Source: an uncultured Lactobacillus sp.
GTDB lineage: Bacteria > Bacillota > Bacilli > Lactobacillales > Lactobacillaceae
NCBI RefSeq assembly: GCF_910589175.1
Contig: NZ_CAJURR010000015.1
Span: 1-54,544 of the forward strand
DNA: 54,544 nt
Reading direction: 5' to 3'
The stretch's first letter is position 1. Each line of letters begins with the position of its first letter. Positions 41,670 through 50,586 of the stretch are shown here, piece after piece. The translations under genes were made by a program, and so were the position numbers. The notes beneath the pieces are model-generated. The model was given only the letters and a program-made list of their open reading frames with translations. It did not search any database and had not been told where the DNA came from.

Positions 41670-41914
41670 ATGGAATTTATTTTAAAGGATCAATCAGTTC
41701 AATTTACTTTTGCAGGTGAAAAATACAGTAATGGTAAGAAAAGTAGAATTTTAAAAAATGTTAAGAAGCAAGCTAGTGTTGAAGAAGTAATGGCAAGCTA
41801 GTGTTGAAGAAGTAATGAAGGTAGGAAATGCCTTATCTAAGTTGCAAAAAGACGATGGTATTAAAACTGCTAGACTAATTTCATATTCAGATATTCAAGC
41901 TTAAGAAAAATACA
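41670..41914 (+). pseudogene. DUF1659-family small protein, frameshifted by a 25-bp tandem duplication
   Basis: ATG at 41670 has TAGGAG 8 bases upstream. Translation runs 43 residues and stops at TAG 41799-41801. The cause is a perfect 25-bp tandem repeat, 41768-41792 and 41793-41817; since 25 is not a multiple of 3 the frame shifts. Removing one copy restores a 69-residue protein from MEFILKDQ to ISYSDIQA ending in TAA at about 41902-41904. The restored protein resembles DUF1659, and the next gene is DUF2922; these two small families are commonly adjacent in Firmicutes. Function of both is unknown. The end coordinate is approximate. Confidence 0.75.
41768..41817. repeat. Perfect 25-bp tandem duplication
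   Basis: Two identical 25-base units, 41768-41792 and 41793-41817, each beginning GCAAGCTAGTG and ending GTAATG. It lies inside the DUF1659 gene and shifts its frame. Confidence 0.95.
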
Positions 41915-41945
41915 TAATATAGAGAAAATCTAAGGAGAACAAAAA

Positions 41946-42185
41946 ATGACTACTACTAAAACATTAAAACTTACATTTAAGAATGCTAAAAATAAGAAAG
42001 TAAATCTATCCTTACCTGATGCAGCAGAAAACTTGACTGAAGATGAAATTAAGGCTGCTATGAACGAAATGTGTGAAGCTAACTTATTTGTAAAGGAAGA
42101 AGTTGATCAATATCAGGCTCCTTTATCTGCTCAATATGTTGAACGTACAGTTACTTCTGTGTTTGATGATAGTGAAAAGAATTAG
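41946..42185 (+). CDS. DUF2922-family small protein
   Basis: 79 residues. The pattern LKLTFKNAKNKKVNLSLPDA, then a helical middle and a C-terminal strand ending VERTVTSVFD, fits DUF2922. TAAGGAG lies upstream of the ATG. It follows the broken DUF1659 gene in the same direction, and the pair probably formed one operon ending at the terminator at 42238. No function is known for the family. Confidence 0.8.
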   Translation: MTTTKTLKLTFKNAKNKKVNLSLPDAAENLTEDEIKAAMNEMCEANLFVKEEVDQYQAPLSAQYVERTVTSVFDDSEKN

Positions 42186-42237
42186 GACGATATTTTTTGA
42201 GATAAGAAACTTGATTAAGTTATTAAATAAACTCTTG

Positions 42238-42268
42238 AAAGGGTAATGTTTCGGCATTACTCTTTTTA
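42238..42268 (+). terminator. Terminator after DUF2922
   Basis: GGGTAATG / CATTACTC hairpin with a TTTCGG loop, followed by T. Confidence 0.8.
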
Positions 42269-42389
42269 TTTTGAGATGAAAGTGTGTAATTTATGTTACT
42301 TTTTTATTTCAGAATGTTTGTTCGGTTGTATCTGACAACTTGCCAAACTACAATAAAGGGTGTATATAAATTTGGAGGGAGTTTAAGTG

Positions 42390-44309
42390 ATGAAAAAACG
42401 AACATTCACTGGTATTGCTACCGCGGCACTTATAACCACTGCCGGTATATCAGTTACCAACAACCTTAAACCAGATAATCCTTTAAAAACTGGTGAAGGT
42501 ACTGTTCAAGCTGCAACCTATCAACAAGAATTTTTAAATAAAGCTATTCCAGCTGCTACGACTGCATCATCTAAGTATGGTACTTATACTTCAGTTATGC
42601 TTGCTCAAGCAACAGTTGAATCAGCTTGGGGCCAATCAGGTTTAGCCCAAGAACCTAATAATAACTTATTTGGTATTAAGGGCTCTTACAATGGCCAATC
42701 TGTAAACATGAATACTGGCGAATACGGTAATGGTGGTTACTACACTACTAATGCCGGATTCAGAAAGTATCCATCATATACTGAATCATTTGAAGATAAT
42801 GGTGCTTTATTACGTAACCAAATGGGTAACTATTACTCTGGTACTTGGGTAGAAAACTCAAATAACTATGCTCAAGCAACTCAAAATGGTTTACAAGGTA
42901 AATACGCTACTGATCCAAATTATGCTAAGACTCTTAATAGTGTGATTGCAACTAATGGTTTTGACAAATATGATCCCGTTACACAAGTTGTTAACGAAAA
43001 TCGTACAGTTGCACAAACAACACCAGTTATGAGTGCACCAGTTGATCCTAGTGTTGGTACACAAGTAGATACTGCAAGAGTTGGTCAAAACGTAAATATT
43101 ACTAAGTATATTACTTATAACAACGGCGTAAAGCGCGCATTTATTGGTAACGGCTGGATTAATGCACTTGCATTTAGCCCAATTACTAATAACACTACTG
43201 CTAACAATGCCACTTCTAATACTAATAATAGTAATAAGCAAACTACTACTAACAATCAAGCTAGCCAACCAGTTAAGACTCCAGTAGCTCAAACTCAACA
43301 AGCTCAGACTCAAGCTCCTGCAGTTCCAGTTAAAGCAGCCACTGTTGAAACAAAGAAAGCTGCAGAAGTTAAAACTCCAGCCCAAACTGCGACTTTAAAT
43401 GTTAAAGCTGAAACTAAGGCAGCTCAACCAGTTAAACAATTAACTACTTCATTAGCAGCAACTCCAGCTAAGAAAGAAGAAGTTAAAAAAGAGGCTGTTA
43501 AGGCTGAACCAGCTAAGACTACACCTGTAAAAGTTGAAGCTCCTAAAGCTGAAAATAAAGAAGCTAAGACTGCACCAGTAGTTAAAGCTCCTGAAGTTAA
43601 GACTACTAATACAGTTAAAAATGCTGAAACTGTAAAGAAGGAGACCACTCTAGTTGTTAAGGTGGCTGAAGTTAAGAAAGCTGAAGCCCCAGTAGTGAAA
43701 CCAGTTGATACTGTGAAGAAAGAAAACACGCCAGCTGTTAAGACTACTCCAGTAACTACTAGTGCTAAAACTGTTGTAAAACCAACTACTTCAGTTGAAA
43801 CTGTTGCACCAGTACAAAGTTACCAAAGTGCTGTATCTACTGCAGCTGCAAATAATAGCTATGGTACTCAATGGATTAGTACTAATACTGCACCAAAGGC
43901 TGCTTCTACTGTTTTGGTTAAAGTAACTAAGACTACCCAAGTTTTATCAGCTCCAAATGGTCAAAAATTAAGCCAACAAGTTGAAGCTGGAAGTGCATTT
44001 GTAGTTATAGCTTCAAAATATGCTAACGGAAACTTATATTATGAAATTAGTAATGGTAAATGGATTATGGCAAAATATACTACTCAAGAAGCACAAATCA
44101 CTGCAAAATCTGGTGTATTAACTATTAATTCTAAACCAGACTATGGTGTGCCAGTATGGCGTGTTCCAGGTCAAGACCAAATTTCAGGTAAGTTCTTGAA
44201 AGATGGTTCAAGTTGGAGATACTTCCGTGTAGCTAATGTTAACGGACAAACTTGGTACGACCTTGGCGGAAATCAATGGATATCTGCCAAGTCAGTACTA
44301 GTTCGTTAA
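42390..44309 (+). CDS. Secreted N-acetylglucosaminidase (GH73) with SLAP-like domains
   Basis: 639 residues. A signal peptide ends near VQAA (residue 42). The GH73 domain (about 44-195) has the catalytic glutamate in QATVESAWGQSG (Glu77) and the LFGIKGSY motif. A SLAP-like module (about 215-265), a 230-residue linker rich in Ala, Lys, Pro, Thr and Val, and two further SLAP-like modules (about 505-639, each ending in a W-I/V pattern) follow. It cleaves glycan strands of peptidoglycan, probably in cell separation or turnover, bound through the C-terminal modules. A GTG at 42387 is directly before the ATG and could also serve as start; GGAGGG lies upstream. Confidence 0.9.
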   Translation: MKKRTFTGIATAALITTAGISVTNNLKPDNPLKTGEGTVQAATYQQEFLNKAIPAATTASSKYGTYTSVMLAQATVESAWGQSGLAQEPNNNLFGIKGSYNGQSVNMNTGEYGNGGYYTTNAGFRKYPSYTESFEDNGALLRNQMGNYYSGTWVENSNNYAQATQNGLQGKYATDPNYAKTLNSVIATNGFDKYDPVTQVVNENRTVAQTTPVMSAPVDPSVGTQVDTARVGQNVNITKYITYNNGVKRAFIGNGWINALAFSPITNNTTANNATSNTNNSNKQTTTNNQASQPVKTPVAQTQQAQTQAPAVPVKAATVETKKAAEVKTPAQTATLNVKAETKAAQPVKQLTTSLAATPAKKEEVKKEAVKAEPAKTTPVKVEAPKAENKEAKTAPVVKAPEVKTTNTVKNAETVKKETTLVVKVAEVKKAEAPVVKPVDTVKKENTPAVKTTPVTTSAKTVVKPTTSVETVAPVQSYQSAVSTAAANNSYGTQWISTNTAPKAASTVLVKVTKTTQVLSAPNGQKLSQQVEAGSAFVVIASKYANGNLYYEISNGKWIMAKYTTQEAQITAKSGVLTINSKPDYGVPVWRVPGQDQISGKFLKDGSSWRYFRVANVNGQTWYDLGGNQWISAKSVLVR

Positions 44310-44363
44310 TTTATAAAAGATTAGATTGTTTCATTAAAATTTTTTGGAGGAGAAAGTTTTTTA

Positions 44364-46751
44364 ATGCGTTCAACAAATAAGAAATTTATTAGTGCATTAG
44401 CTTGTGCTAGTGCTATGACAGCTTTAGCAATTGTAGATCCTATGGGAGTTACTAAAACTCATCAAGTAGCACAAGCTGCAACTGATACTGTACCTGCCAA
44501 GTCTACAGGTGTAGATGTTTCAAGTTGGCAAGGTACCAACTTGGATCAACAAGCTAAGTCCGGTGCACAATTTGCTGTTGTTAAAGTATCTGAGGGTACA
44601 AATTATCAAAACCCTAATGCTCAAGGCCAAATCCAGAGTGCTGAACAAAATAATATGATGACTATGGGTTACCACTACACTCATTTTGGCTCTGACAGCA
44701 ATCGCGCAGTTCAAGAAGGAAACTATGCAGTTAATTCAGCACAACAAGCTGGTTTACCACAAGGTTCATACTTAGCAACTGATTGGGAACAAGACGTTAA
44801 TAATAATACTAACGGTAGTGTTGCCGCTAATACTAATGCAATCACTAGCTTCATGGATACTGTTCATGATGGTGGATACAACCCAATGCTTTATTCTAGT
44901 GAATGGTTATTAAAGAATAAGGTTGATACTAATAAGATTTCTGAAAAGTATCCAAATGCATTATGGGTAGCTAAGTACAAGACTAATGGTCGTGAAGATA
45001 ATCCTGACTACAATTACTTTCCATCAATGGATAATGTAGCTATTTGGCAATATACGCAAAATTGGCGTGGTCAAAATGTTGATGGAAATGTTAATGTAGT
45101 TCCTCTTTCAAATAAGACTAATACTAATAACAACACATCAAATAACGCTGCTAATACCAATAATTCAAATGCTAATAACGGTCAAAGCAGTAGTCAAGCA
45201 CCTGCAAATCCAATTACTAACAATAGTAATGATACTGCTAAGCCAAATAGTAATAACAGTACACAACCAGCACAACCAACTGAAACTAAGCCAGTAGAAA
45301 AGCCAAGTACAAACACTAACGTAAACAGTGATTGGACTAAGCAAAATGGTGTCTTTGTAACTGGTGGCGCAATTAACTTGAGAACTGGTGCAAGCACTGA
45401 TAGTAAAGTAATTGCTCAATTACCAGCAAACTCAGAAGTTAAATATGATGCTTATCGTACAATTGGTCAATACACATGGTTAAGACAACCACGTGCAAAT
45501 AATGAATATGGTTACTTAGTAGGACGTGATAATGGTCAAGCATGGGGAACATTCAAAGAAGGTTCAGCTACAGCAACTAAGCCAGCAGAAACCAAACCAG
45601 CACAACCAACTGAAACTAAGCCAGTAGAAAAGCCAAGTACAAACACTAACGTAAACAGTGATTGGACTAAGCAAAATGGTGTCTTTGTAACTGGTGGCGC
45701 AATTAACTTGAGAACTGGTGCAAGCACTGATAGTAAAGTAATTGCTCAATTACCAGCAAACTCAGAAGTTAAATACGATGCTTACCGCACAATTGGTCAA
45801 TACACATGGTTAAGACAACCACGTGCAAATAATGAATATGGCTACTTAGTAGGACGTAATAATGGCCAAGCATGGGGAACATTCAAGGAAGGTTCAGCTA
45901 CAGCAACTAAGCCAGCAGAAACCAAACCAGCTAATAAACCAGCAGAGAAGGCTCAAGATAATGCTGAGAAAGAAAAACAAGCAACTTGGACTAAGCAAGA
46001 TGGTACTTTTATTACTGCTGGTGCAATTAACTTAAGAACTGCCCCAACTACTAAGAGTACAATTATTGCTCAATTACCAGCAGATTCAGAGGTTAAATAT
46101 GATGCCTACTATCAAGCTGGTAACTATGTATGGCTAAGACAACCACGTGCAAATGGCCAATACGGTTATTTAGTAGGTCGTGTAAATGGCCAACCTTGGG
46201 GAACCTTTGGTAAAACTGTACAAAATGGTAGAAAATCCACTACATATAATGAACAGGGACAAGTTATTGCAGTGCATAACAATGCAAATGTAATTAGTCA
46301 ACGTCCTGAATTACCTACAGGTTGTGAAGCAACTGCTGTTGCTATGATGTTACAATATGCTGGACATAATGTATCTAAAACTCAAGTAGCTAATGAAATG
46401 CCTCGTAGCAATGATGGCAATCGGGGTTTTGTGGGAAATCCATATAGTACAAGCGGTTGGTGGGTGTTCCCAACAGGTATTTCGCCAGTAGTAGATAAAT
46501 ATATCGGACATCATGAAATAATGACTGGTGCATCAATGCAACGTATCCAAAATAAGCTAAGAGATGGCCATTTAGTAGTTGCTTGGGTTGCCAATGTTGA
46601 TGGGTTTGTAAATCATACTTTGGCTTTAACTGGATATGACTCTAAACGACTATATTACAATGATCCATGGACTGGTTCAAAAGGAAGTATGTCGTATGGT
46701 GAATTCTATCAACACTGGAATGCTGATAAACAACGTGCACTTAGTTACTAA
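44364..46751 (+). CDS. Secreted GH25 muramidase with SH3-like repeats fused to a C39-like peptidase
   Basis: 795 residues. A signal peptide ends near AQAA (residue 39). The GH25 lysozyme domain (about 45-255) has GVDVSSWQG (Asp51) and YLATDWEQD (Asp140, Glu142). Three SH3-like wall-binding repeats follow: two almost identical 110-residue units (encoded by the 330-bp DNA repeats at 45269-45930) and one diverged copy (about 535-615). The last 150 residues are a papain-like C39_2 domain with PTGCEATAV (Cys654), VNHTLAL (His751) and YNDPW. The enzyme would cut glycan, with a peptidase possibly acting on stem peptides or other surface proteins. It directly follows the GH73 gene on the same strand. 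Confidence 0.9.
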   Translation: MRSTNKKFISALACASAMTALAIVDPMGVTKTHQVAQAATDTVPAKSTGVDVSSWQGTNLDQQAKSGAQFAVVKVSEGTNYQNPNAQGQIQSAEQNNMMTMGYHYTHFGSDSNRAVQEGNYAVNSAQQAGLPQGSYLATDWEQDVNNNTNGSVAANTNAITSFMDTVHDGGYNPMLYSSEWLLKNKVDTNKISEKYPNALWVAKYKTNGREDNPDYNYFPSMDNVAIWQYTQNWRGQNVDGNVNVVPLSNKTNTNNNTSNNAANTNNSNANNGQSSSQAPANPITNNSNDTAKPNSNNSTQPAQPTETKPVEKPSTNTNVNSDWTKQNGVFVTGGAINLRTGASTDSKVIAQLPANSEVKYDAYRTIGQYTWLRQPRANNEYGYLVGRDNGQAWGTFKEGSATATKPAETKPAQPTETKPVEKPSTNTNVNSDWTKQNGVFVTGGAINLRTGASTDSKVIAQLPANSEVKYDAYRTIGQYTWLRQPRANNEYGYLVGRNNGQAWGTFKEGSATATKPAETKPANKPAEKAQDNAEKEKQATWTKQDGTFITAGAINLRTAPTTKSTIIAQLPADSEVKYDAYYQAGNYVWLRQPRANGQYGYLVGRVNGQPWGTFGKTVQNGRKSTTYNEQGQVIAVHNNANVISQRPELPTGCEATAVAMMLQYAGHNVSKTQVANEMPRSNDGNRGFVGNPYSTSGWWVFPTGISPVVDKYIGHHEIMTGASMQRIQNKLRDGHLVVAWVANVDGFVNHTLALTGYDSKRLYYNDPWTGSKGSMSYGEFYQHWNADKQRALSY
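45269..45930 (+). repeat. Two near-identical 330-bp tandem repeats
   Basis: The unit from 45269 is repeated from 45599 with only a handful of changes, almost all third-position. Each encodes a linker plus one SH3-like module of the muramidase gene. Such a repeat can expand or contract by recombination. Confidence 0.9.
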
Positions 46752-46768
46752 TAATTATATATAGATTG

Positions 46769-46803
46769 AAAGACATGATCCTAATGGGAATCATGTCTTT
46801 TTT
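46769..46803 (+). terminator. Terminator after the muramidase gene
   Basis: AAGACATGAT / ATCATGTCTT stem followed by T. Confidence 0.85.
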
Positions 46804-46844
46804 GTCTTATAATAAACTATGAAAAAAGCATGGAGGATATAATT

Positions 46845-47657
46845 TTGATTTATACAGTAACCTTAGATCCTAGTGAAAGTGTAGTAGGTAAAGGAATTAA
46901 TATTTCACTTATTTTGAAAAAATTAGGCATTGATTCCATTGCTACTGGAATTGTAAATCACAAAAATGTAGAGCAAGTAGCAGAAGAGCTTGATAAAGCA
47001 GAGATTGAGAATCAATTTATTGAACAAACTCGTGGAATTAAAATTACTGCTAAAAACCAACAAAAATTATTGGATTACTTGAAAGTCTTAAAAGCTGGTG
47101 ACATTTTAGTAATTGCAGGAAGCTTTGCTAAGGGAATAGATCCAGTTTATCTAACTGATTTGGCTAAAGTTGCTGATCAAAGAGCAGCTGCCTTGGTAGT
47201 AGATGTTCCTTATGAAAACGTACTTGATATCTTGCCAATGAATCCATTGTTAATTAAGCCAAATGAAACTGAATTGAAACATTGGTTCGAAAAAGATGAC
47301 AAGGAAGTAACTACAAAAGAATTAATTGATATGGCTCATAGTTTAGTGGTTAAAGGAGCACAACATGTTCTTTTATCCTTAGGTGCAAATGGGGCTGCAA
47401 TCGTTAATATGATGGATGCTTTAATAGCACATGCTCCTGAAATTGAAGAAGTTGATAGCAGTGGTAGTGGAGATGCCCTACTTGGAACTTTCTTAGCTGG
47501 GATGCTTAAAGGATACACTCCTGTTAGAAATTTAGCTGATGCAATTGCTGCAGGAAGTGATACTGCTCAAAGTAAATGGCTTACTGATTTCAGAACAACC
47601 CCTGCACTTCAAAAGCAAGTTATTGCTAGAAGAATTACCTTTGAAGAAGCAGAATAA
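46845..47657 (+). CDS. Shortened PfkB-family kinase paralogue
   Basis: 270 residues, about 40 shorter than the 1-phosphofructokinase at 26835. It opens like that enzyme (IYTVTLDP) and keeps GKGINISLILKKLG, but lacks the roughly 20 residues between these, which hold the NPAID-type substrate aspartate and the first lid strand. A second gap removes about 20 residues of the lid further on. The catalytic region reads SSGSGDALLGTF, with GSGD in place of GAGD and the aspartate kept. It may bind nucleotide but have altered or no sugar-phosphate activity. Start: TTG at 46845, 8 bases behind GGAGG; the in-frame ATG at 46830 overlaps that site. Confidence 0.75.
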   Translation: MIYTVTLDPSESVVGKGINISLILKKLGIDSIATGIVNHKNVEQVAEELDKAEIENQFIEQTRGIKITAKNQQKLLDYLKVLKAGDILVIAGSFAKGIDPVYLTDLAKVADQRAAALVVDVPYENVLDILPMNPLLIKPNETELKHWFEKDDKEVTTKELIDMAHSLVVKGAQHVLLSLGANGAAIVNMMDALIAHAPEIEEVDSSGSGDALLGTFLAGMLKGYTPVRNLADAIAAGSDTAQSKWLTDFRTTPALQKQVIARRITFEEAE

Positions 47658-47661
47658 TAAG

Positions 47662-47696
47662 AATAAGTTGGCTTATAAAAGCCGACTTATTTTTTG
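47662..47696 (+). terminator. Terminator
   Basis: AATAAGTTGGCTT pairs with AAGCCGACTTATT (G-U/mismatch inside), followed by T. Confidence 0.8.
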
Positions 47697-47707
47697 TTGT
47701 TTTTTAG

Positions 47708-47713
47708 TATAAT
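47708..47713 (+). promoter_or_regulatory. -10 element of the antiporter gene
   Basis: A perfect TATAAT 30 bases upstream of the GTG start at 47744. It falls just after the preceding terminator. Confidence 0.5.
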
Positions 47714-47743
47714 GGTACTAAATTTACTATAAGGGGAAGAAAA

Positions 47744-49570
47744 GTGGATCTATCTATATTTATTGTTAGTTTAGCAGCTTTAGTAATTCCAATCGTTATG
47801 GCGCGATTTAGAATTAATGCTATACCAACTGCAGTTGCTGAAATTGTGACTGGAATAATTCTAGGAAAAAGTTTATTAGATACCATAAAAATCACAAGCA
47901 GCGTATCGCTTCTATCAAATTTAGGTGTGATTTTGCTGATGTTTTTATCAGGTATGGAAATTAATTTTGATCTTTTTAAAAAGAAGGATTTACCTGAGTC
48001 TAAACAGAGTAAAGTTAATCCAGCACGAATAGCAATTATTGCTTTTACTGCTATTACAATAACGGCATTTGCTTTAGCTTATATTCTAAAACTAATAGGC
48101 CTATTTAATGATGTTATGCTGGCTATGATTATTTTTATGACTGTAGCCTTAGGTGTGGTAATTGCCACTCTAAAAGAAAAAGAAATCTTATCTCGACCAA
48201 TTGGGCAAACTATATTATTGACAGCCGTTCTAGGAGAAGTAATTCCCTTATTGCTGTTGACTATCTATGCTTCGATTAACGGTGGTAATGCTGGAAGATT
48301 GTGGCTTATTGTTCTGCTTTTCCTAGCAGCAATTATCTTATTGAGAAGATTCAAACAACCATATCAATGGTTTAATAAGATCTCTAAAGCAACTACTCAA
48401 CTAGATATTCGATTGGCCTTCTTCTTAATATTTACATTAGTAACAGTCGCAGAACGGGTAGGGGCAGAAAATATTTTAGGTGCCTTTTTAGCTGGGATGG
48501 TTATGAAGTTACTTGAGCCAAGTGAAGCAACAATGGATAAATTAACTTCTATTGGTTATGGGTTCTTCATTCCAATTTTCTTTATTACAACAGGTGTTAA
48601 GCTGGATTTAAAGTCACTTCTTGCTAATCCGAATGCTTTAATGTTGATCCCAGTTTTAGTATTATTCTTACTTTTAGCCAAATTGCCTATATTTTTGGTT
48701 TATACACGAAATTTCAATAAACGTAACAGTCTTGCGGGTACATTTTTAATTATGACTACAATTACGATTGTACTTCCAACTTTAGAGGTTGCTCGTAAGT
48801 TAAATGCAATTACTGAAACTCAATCAGATGCTTTTATTTTGGCAGCAGTGGTCGTATGTATTTTAGGACCAATTCTATTTAATTCGCTCTTTAAATTAAC
48901 TAAAGAAGATAAAATTAAGCAAAGAGTTGTCATGATGGGAACCAATGTAATGACTGTGCCTGTTGCCCAAGAGCTTCATGACAATTGGTACGATGTGTTA
49001 TTAGTAACTCATAAAAAAGAAAACTATGATACTTATAAGAGTAAAGTTGCTAATTTGAAGTTAATTAACAGCTTAGAAGAGACATGTTTAGAAAAAGCCG
49101 GTGTCTTTGACTGTGATATTTTAGTAGCTGGATTTATTGAAGATGACCTAAACCGTAAAATTGCCCGTTTAGCAAAAGAGCATGGTGTTCAAAGAGTTAT
49201 TGCTAGTCAAGAGAGGCCAAAGCCTGAAACAATTAAGAAATTAGTCAGTGAAAAAATTGAAATTTACAATATTTTCAATGTTCAGACTTCTGTCTTAAGA
49301 GCTCTAATTGAATCACCTTCCATTTTGAGAATTTTAACAGATACTAAGAATGGCTTGTTTGAAGTAACGGTTAGAAATCATAAGTATGCTGGTCAGAAAC
49401 TGATGAATCTAGACTTTATTGAGCAAATGACTGTTAGTCGAATTTGGCGAAATGGTAAATGGCTAGTGCCACACGGAAATACAATCATTGAAGTAGGAGA
49501 TCATCTAATTTTTACAGCTAAAGGTGAAGATGCAGAAAGAATTAGAGAAGAACTAGGTAGAAAGAATTAA
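47744..49570 (+). CDS. Kef-type monovalent cation:proton antiporter (CPA2) with TrkA domains
   Basis: 608 residues. The first 385 residues carry about 12 membrane segments with the CPA2 pattern (AVAEIVTGIILGKSLL and ENILGAFLAGMVMK). A cytosolic TrkA-N-like nucleotide-binding domain (about 395-510) and a TrkA-C domain (about 520-608) follow. It probably exchanges K+ or Na+ for H+, with gating by nucleotide. The start is GTG, behind AAGGGGAAG. Together with two Kup importers in the window it points to active potassium and pH homeostasis. Confidence 0.88.
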   Translation: MDLSIFIVSLAALVIPIVMARFRINAIPTAVAEIVTGIILGKSLLDTIKITSSVSLLSNLGVILLMFLSGMEINFDLFKKKDLPESKQSKVNPARIAIIAFTAITITAFALAYILKLIGLFNDVMLAMIIFMTVALGVVIATLKEKEILSRPIGQTILLTAVLGEVIPLLLLTIYASINGGNAGRLWLIVLLFLAAIILLRRFKQPYQWFNKISKATTQLDIRLAFFLIFTLVTVAERVGAENILGAFLAGMVMKLLEPSEATMDKLTSIGYGFFIPIFFITTGVKLDLKSLLANPNALMLIPVLVLFLLLAKLPIFLVYTRNFNKRNSLAGTFLIMTTITIVLPTLEVARKLNAITETQSDAFILAAVVVCILGPILFNSLFKLTKEDKIKQRVVMMGTNVMTVPVAQELHDNWYDVLLVTHKKENYDTYKSKVANLKLINSLEETCLEKAGVFDCDILVAGFIEDDLNRKIARLAKEHGVQRVIASQERPKPETIKKLVSEKIEIYNIFNVQTSVLRALIESPSILRILTDTKNGLFEVTVRNHKYAGQKLMNLDFIEQMTVSRIWRNGKWLVPHGNTIIEVGDHLIFTAKGEDAERIREELGRKN

Positions 49571-49574
49571 ATAT

Positions 49575-49609
49575 AAAAAAATGACAGGATTTTTAGTCCT
49601 GTCATTTTT
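49575..49609. terminator. Bidirectional terminator
   Basis: AAAAATGACAGGA pairs with TCCTGTCATTTTT. It sits between the antiporter and the convergent oxidoreductase. Confidence 0.9.
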
Positions 49610-49610
49610 G

Positions 49611-50573
49611 TTAACGCTGTTTTTTCGCTTCTTGTAAAACAGCTAGGGTATTTAGACTATGGGCAAAGGCTTGATCAGCAGCTGTAAAATCATGTTGATC
49701 AATAATCTTAGTGAATTCGATAAATTCAGCAATCATTCGATGGAAATACTTGTTGTGGTTAACAACTTCAGGCTCTTCTCCTCGTAATTGGATGCCAACC
49801 TTTGGCATTTCATTAGGATGGCCGTAAATAATGAGTGCACCTTTTTCACCTTCAATGGTGCTGACATTAGGTGAAAAGCTATCTTTAGCAGCAATTGAAC
49901 TGGCTTGTTTGTCAGAATAGCCCAAGTGAAGGATGCCAGAAGTATCAATATTTTTTTGAATAGTTGGGAAGTAGTTAACAGAATCTGGCTTACCAAATAA
50001 TTTAATAATAATGTGTAAGTTGTAAGTGCCTAAATCCATTAGAGCCCCACCATCTTTTTTAGGATCAAAAGCTGGTTGAATGTCGCCTTCTAAGAAAGCA
50101 TCATAGCGACTCGAATATTGAGTGTAATTAAGATTAACAACGTGGATTGGGGCAATTTTAGCTAAGTTATCTTCAATGAATTTAAAGTTTTCTAGATAAA
50201 TGTTAGTGATGGCCTCAACAATAATTACTTGGTTTTTATCAGCAATTTCTTTTAATTCACGGGCTTCACCAGTTGTAGCAACAAATGGCTTTTCACAAAT
50301 GACGTTTTTCCCTGCTTCTAATGCAGCCTTGGCAATACTAAAATGCAAACTATTTGGAACAGCTACATAGACAGTATCGACATTAGCATCATTAAATAAG
50401 CCAGCATTGTCTTCATATAATTTTGAAATATTGTACTTTTCTTGCAATTCAAGACCAATTTGATGACTTCTTTTAGTAGTTGAAAGAGCAGCAAGTTCAA
50501 GATTTGGAATTTGATCAGTAATTGATAGAAAATCATGAACAATTTTTCCTGAGCCAATAATACCTAGTTTCAT
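49611..50573 (-). CDS. Gfo/Idh/MocA-family oxidoreductase
   Basis: 320 residues. The N-terminal Rossmann fold starts LGIIGSGKIVHDFL and includes the family CEKPF motif (about residues 93-97), whose lysine is catalytic. The C-terminal alpha/beta domain follows, with GALMDLGTYNLH. It probably oxidises or reduces a sugar or sugar derivative with NAD(P). GGAGG lies 8 bases before the ATG. It is the last of three closely spaced minus-strand genes, though the two upstream ones look functionally unrelated. Confidence 0.87.
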   Translation of the reverse strand: MKLGIIGSGKIVHDFLSITDQIPNLELAALSTTKRSHQIGLELQEKYNISKLYEDNAGLFNDANVDTVYVAVPNSLHFSIAKAALEAGKNVICEKPFVATTGEARELKEIADKNQVIIVEAITNIYLENFKFIEDNLAKIAPIHVVNLNYTQYSSRYDAFLEGDIQPAFDPKKDGGALMDLGTYNLHIIIKLFGKPDSVNYFPTIQKNIDTSGILHLGYSDKQASSIAAKDSFSPNVSTIEGEKGALIIYGHPNEMPKVGIQLRGEEPEVVNHNKYFHRMIAEFIEFTKIIDQHDFTAADQAFAHSLNTLAVLQEAKKQR

Positions 50574-50586
50574 AATGAAACCTCCT

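Noticed and set aside
43424..43729. Antisense ORF opposite the Ala/Lys/Pro linker of the GH73 gene
   Set aside because: A shadow of biased linker codons with no start signals.
45165..45749. Repeated antisense ORFs opposite the muramidase repeats
   Set aside because: They occur twice because the coding strand is duplicated, have cysteine/serine-rich shadow composition and no ribosome sites.
45269..45930. 330-bp tandem repeats considered as a CRISPR-like or mobile repeat
   Set aside because: They are in frame within one gene and encode protein modules; there are only two units and no spacers.
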